A DNA stretch of 64,000 nucleotides from Panorpa germanica (lineage: Eukaryota > Arthropoda > Insecta > Mecoptera > Panorpidae): assembly GCA_963678705.1 (NCBI GenBank), contig OY783207.1, forward strand, positions 21,860,001-21,924,000, written 5' to 3'. Below, piece by piece: positions 24,501-30,500 of this stretch; position 1 is the stretch's first letter; each line of letters opens with the position of its first letter. A program made the position numbers and the translations under genes. The notes below the pieces were generated by a model. That model ran no database searches. It saw only the letters and a list, made by a program, of their open reading frames with translations, and was not told the origin of the DNA.

Positions 24501-27500
24501 AATTCGTTCGAAATATGAAAGCTTCCGACGTATTAAGTTGCATGTCGCATTAGGGCGACTGGTTGCAAATCTTAGCCCCAAATCTGCCCGAACCGAATGT
24601 GATTACAACTATGTTGTTAGTGAAAGAACGAACGTGTTTACGAGTGAAATAAAACACACGACACGAACGTAACTAAACTGATTTTAAACTGGTTTTGAGC
24701 ATATATTCAGCGACTAGATTTCTCGGTCGCAGGGCATTGCTGGTTTCATCAGCAGAGATGTTTACGAATACTATTGGAAAGTATTTAAATACATACATAT
24801 AATCAAATATAACACAATAGAATCCCCTGTTTTGCTATTGTTAAAAATTCTATAGAGTCACGATACACAGCTCGTGCTCGTTTTCGTTGAAAACTTCGTT
24901 TCTCGTTTAGTTTGCAATCAGTCGACTCGTATGCCTTTCCTCGTGTTTTATCTCACTCGCATGCACGTTCGATCTCTTACTAACAAAATAGTTGTAATCA
25001 TATTCGCTTCGGGCAGATTCGAGCTAAGGTTTGCAACCAGTCGCGTCGTGTGCGGAGGGCCTTAGTGTGGACGTGTTGTACAACCTCTTCCAACAAATGT
25101 TTTATGTCGCATGTTTAAGTCGCACGTATATGTGTACGACGCTTCAGATTGGTACGCTTACATGTTTGTATTCTTCTCGGATACTAGAATGTTAGTGCTG
25201 TGAGCTTGTATATTCGTTCATTCGTACAAAAACACGCATGTGTGGTCTCAGATAATTCATTCTCCTTAATAATTTGTTTCGACTAAGTCAAGATGTAAAA
25301 TTATTTAATTCTCTGAAGACGCCTGATGCAATTGCATATGTCACATAGGCCTCTGACCGGCCCTGAATTATAGTTTGTAATAAATGATGTAGTTAACATT
25401 ATGAACTGTAAAATTGTTTCGCAATGATTATAGAATATTTATTGCGCAATAGAAGCACGCAACTTATAGAGAGAGTCATGTTTTGTTGTCCTTTACATTT
25501 GTAAATCCACAAAAGAGATTATAGATTATGTGGCCTATACGTTTACATGCTTTGAAGTAAATTCATACCAAATAGATAATTATAATCGCAATACCATAAC
25601 ATTTTTTTGAAACCAATAAACAAAACATGAAATATATTATAAACAAAAGCAATTTAGTATTTTGCAAATATATAATGTTAGTATAAATTAATAAACTTTA
25701 AAGGTTTTAAAAATAAAACTTTTATTTATGTAATGGAAAACATAGAAATGCCATCAAAGTCTTCAAGAAGAAAGAAAGCAGAACGCAGAGAAGATTTCAT
25801 AAAATTCCTTTTATGGAAACGTAATTCTTGTAAGTTCAGTGACACATTAAAAAAATCCAAATAAACTTTACACTAACTGAAACACACACTCTTCTATAAT
25901 CAATCAAACATGAATACTTCTATAATACAATCGACCAACTCAATCACATACGATGACATACGAGCTCTCGCGATTATAAACGAAGAAGTTAAAATGGCGA
26001 CAATTCAATAAATAAACAAGTGCATGTAGGTTGGGACAACGGGATAAAAAATTAAAATAATAATGGCTATGTCGAATTTTTATTCAAAAATTTCGGCAAA
26101 ACCACAAAAACGTTACCAGGATATGACTGTGTCACAGACAAATGCTTGGATGAATGGTAAGTTTGTTAAATGTGAAAACAAATGCATAGGCGTAGTAGTG
26201 TGAATTCGCGGGTAAAGAGAATATATAAGAAATGTCAGATTCAACCTAAATAGATTAATTAATATAATTTTCTAACTTAACTTGATATAGTTCTTTGTTT
26301 TAATATATTAAGGTTACAATTTTTGTATTTTAAAAGTTATTATTGTTGCAGCAGATAGTCTTGGTCTGAACAATGGGGCCATGTTATCCCTATCTCCTCC
26401 CCATGTATCTCAAAGAGAATCTGAATCGGTGACACAGCCCTGCAGTGCCCCCTCAAGTCCCTTGTCATCACCTGGAGCACGAAGTACTTCAGCATTTACT
26501 CTACCTTCATCAGGTAATTAATAATTTGGAAATAACGTCAAATTGGAGGGTGAGCTTTTAATTCATTGAAACATATTTGTTTAGCAGGAACTGGTGATCC
26601 TAACTGGCAAGCTACAAAACCAACAGTAAGGGAACGCAATGCAGCTATGTTTAACAATGAATTAATGGCAGATGTGAGATTTTTAGTGGGCACCCCAGGG
26701 CACACACAGGTGGTTCCAGCACATAAATATGTTCTAGCTACCGGCAGCTCTGTGTTCTATGCTATGTTCTATGGGGGACTCGCAGAACATAAGCAAGAAA
26801 TCGAAGTTCCTGATGTAGAGCCGTCTGCATTTTTAACATTGTTAAAGTAAGTATTTATATAAAATGATTCCTTGTTAAAATAATTGAATTTACATTTAAT
26901 ATTTCTATTTACAGATATTTATATTGCGATGAAATACACTTAGAAGCTGACACAGTTCTAGCCACTTTATATGTCGCTAAGAAATACATCGTACCCCATT
27001 TGGCACGAGCCTGCGTTAATTATCTCGAAACTAGTCTCACAGCAAAGAACGCTTGCTTATTACTAAGTCAATCACGATTATTTGAGGAACCGGAACTGAT
27101 GCAACGATGTTGGGAAGTCATTGACGCCCAGGTAAGGTTATCTAAATCAATGTCCAGTTTAAACGTAGAACAAGATGAATTGTAGTTCGTCGTCATACCA
27201 ATTCATATGCCATTAACAAAACTCTTCCAGTATTAATTTAAATGTGTTGTTTGCCATTGTGATTAATGTTATCAAATAAAAGTTGTTAATTATTATACAT
27301 AATTAATCATTAGCAGCACTGCTTTGTGAAGTAAAAAGCGTCGTGACTATCATACAGAATATATTAAATTAATTTTTTAAACGAAACTAAATGTAATTGA
27401 CAAACTATTATTTTATAAACGAAATTTTTATATATCAATATCACATTTTAAAATCACTTATTTAAAGCTTCTTAAAATTATAATGGCTCTTTTGTATTGT

Positions 27501-30500
27501 TACAAATTTTTGCGTTATTGCTTTCTAAATTAACATTTTGAATTATTTATTCTGAACAGAAGCACAAAATAGCAACCAAATCTGGTTTGGCCAACAATTA
27601 AAGTGAGCATATAGTCGACTGACTCCTGACATTTTTTACGTTCTTTAATTTCAGATTAATTTAAAGTCTTAATCTTAATAATTATCTATCTTAATAATTT
27701 ACCTCTTCGAAACATATTATCTCTACATATTTACAGGTTATGTCATTTTATTTCCTGCCACTAGAAAGATATGCTATTATAATTTTAATTAACTTAATAC
27801 ATAGTTCGTAATAATTTACAATATAGCTGTTTGCACATTTTTTAAACCTGTTTTTTTAAATAATAAAACACTGCCAAATTATTGTCAGTTTTACAAGATA
27901 AAACTGTAATACATGAAAACTTATAAATTTTCCTTTAAAAACAATTTAAAGTTACAATTATAGTCAATGTTAAATATAAATAGGTGTATTTAAAAAAGAG
28001 TAAACAGACTTTCTAAATGTGATCTCTTGCAATAAATGTCTTGACTGTTCTACTTATGATTTAATTAATTATATTATTAAATGAAAATTAAGTAACATTT
28101 TTGTACATATTTTTATATTTATAAACATTTTTTTAAATAAATTTGATGTGAAAGTTTATATACATATCGTAACATAAATGTAAATTGTAAAAAATGTTAA
28201 ATGTTAATACAAAATTTGAAAAAGAAACATGTATTGCAGTTTTTATTCCTTTTTACTTTTTTATTGCACAATCATTAAAGAATGAATTTTTATATTCTGA
28301 CTTACTTTTGCAGGCAGAAATGGCATTAAAATCTGAAGGTTTCGTAGACATTGACATGTCCACGTTAGAATCCGTATTATCTCGTGAAACATTGAATTGT
28401 AAAGAAATGAACTTGTTTGAAGCCGCTTTGAATTGGGCTCAGGCCGAATGTTTACGCAGGGACATAGAACCTACATCACAAAACAAGCGGGCAATGTTAG
28501 GACAGATTTTATACCTAGTTCGTATTCCTACAATGACGCTAGAAGAATTTGCTAATGGAGCAGCACAATTAGGGATTCTTACACCACAGGAAACTATAGA
28601 TATCTTCCTACATTTTACAGCAAATAATAAACCAGCTTTAAACTATCCAATTAAACCTAGATTGGGATTAAAATCACAAGTCTGCCACCGCTTCCAGTCA
28701 TGCGCTTATCGTAGCAATCAATGGAGATATCGCGGCAGATGTGATTCCATACAATTTTCGGTGGATAAAAGAATATTTGTTGTTGGCTTCGGATTATATG
28801 GATCTTCCAATGGGGCTGCTGATTATAATGTTAAGATAGAGTTAAAAAGACTAGGACGTATTTTGGCTGAAAATAATACCAAATTTTTTTCGGATGGCTC
28901 CAGTAACACATTCCAAGTATATTTTGAAAATCCAATTCAAATTGAGCCTGAATGTTTTTACACGGCATCTGCGATTCTAGATGGCGGGGAATTATCTTAC
29001 TTTGGACAGGAAGGTATGTCTGAAGTACCAATGGGAACCGTTAATTTTCAATTTCAATGCTCTTCTGAGAGTACTAATGGTACCGGAGTACAAGGGGGAC
29101 AAATTCCAGAATTAATCTTCTACGGTCCCACTATTATAAGCGCCATGGACCCTTTAGGTGACTGATATTTAAATTGTTTTTAAAATGTTGTTTTTGATCT
29201 GTTAATTGTTTAGCGCTATTGCGTATTGTCTTCTTTATATATACAAAGGAAAATAAGAATTAAATTTTATTTAAAAGTAAAAATACATTCATTGGTAGAG
29301 TTTTTGAAACTATAATCTTTTAATAAGCAATATATATATTATCTATGAATTTACATTAAAAAATGAAAAGGAAAATATCTTATATGAACTATTTTACTTA
29401 AATCGCATTAAAGTATTTCTTGATAATAGGTATTATAAATAAACTCTTATATATGCTTATTAATACTTAATTAAATTAGTAGAACTTAATTTAACAGTAA
29501 GTCTTAATAATTATTTAAAAAAGCGATATTGAAGTATTTCTAATTAGGAATTCCACGAATAATTGGAGGGTACTTATGTTTATAATCATTTTGTTTAATC
29601 CCGTCTTTTAGAATACCACATAATAACGTTTAATTATTAAAGTAAATTCATTATTGCAAGTCTATTCTAATTTTATAACTGTGCCTCATTTTGTAAATAG
29701 AACATTTTTTAAACAAACAATGTTTATATCATATAGTAATTTAATATCATTTTTTATTTATAAATGGAAAAATTGTTATTTTTAAGTTATGTATGTTATT
29801 TTTCATTTTGTGATTATAATAATAATAAATATTTTGTAATTAAAAAATATATAAGCTACGTTAAAAATAAACATAAATATAATATTTAATCAATATGTGA
29901 TTTTGAAAAATGTAGTCACAGAGAAACTATTTTGTTTTGTTGCATTAATAATAAAAAGTTAGAAGAAAAATTGTAACAAAAAATGTGATTTCCGCAACTA
30001 TGAATATATATAATACATTTTGTGAACTTTTAAAATTGTGTTTTATTGTATATGATTGGTTATTATTCGATTTATTGTTTTACGATCACGACTTTAATTT
30101 CTGTTATAAATATATGGTACATAATAATTCTACAAAATTATAAACAATTCTAAAGAATTATAAATAAAACTAGAGTTACCCTCTCCGCAAGTGACGACTG
30201 TCCTTTGAATTTGAATTTTTCATTTAAAATTTTAATTCCATTTTTAAATTGAAATATTTAACTCGTTCTATATAGATTTTACATATAAACTGACTAAAAA
30301 AATATATTTTTTTTAACAAAATAAAAAATATTTTCGTTATGTGATCAATTTTTTTTCAAAATTTGGGATTTTTTTTTCGATTTGTAAATTAGGAACCAAA
30401 GTTAACCTATATAAAAAATTTCAACTTTCTAGCACAAGTTTTACCATCGGCAAAACCCGCCTCTAAATAAAATTTTTAAATTTTAAAAATAATTTTATTA

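Noticed and set aside
24874-25065. Open frame of 63 codons
   Set aside because: It is the right arm of a foldback MITE (family D), not a gene.
28194-28313. Upstream extension of the last BTBD6 exon as a separate gene start
   Set aside because: The acceptor at 28313 and phase with exon 4 give the known BTBD family continuity (DAQ then AEMALKSEG). The first 40 codons are intron read-through.
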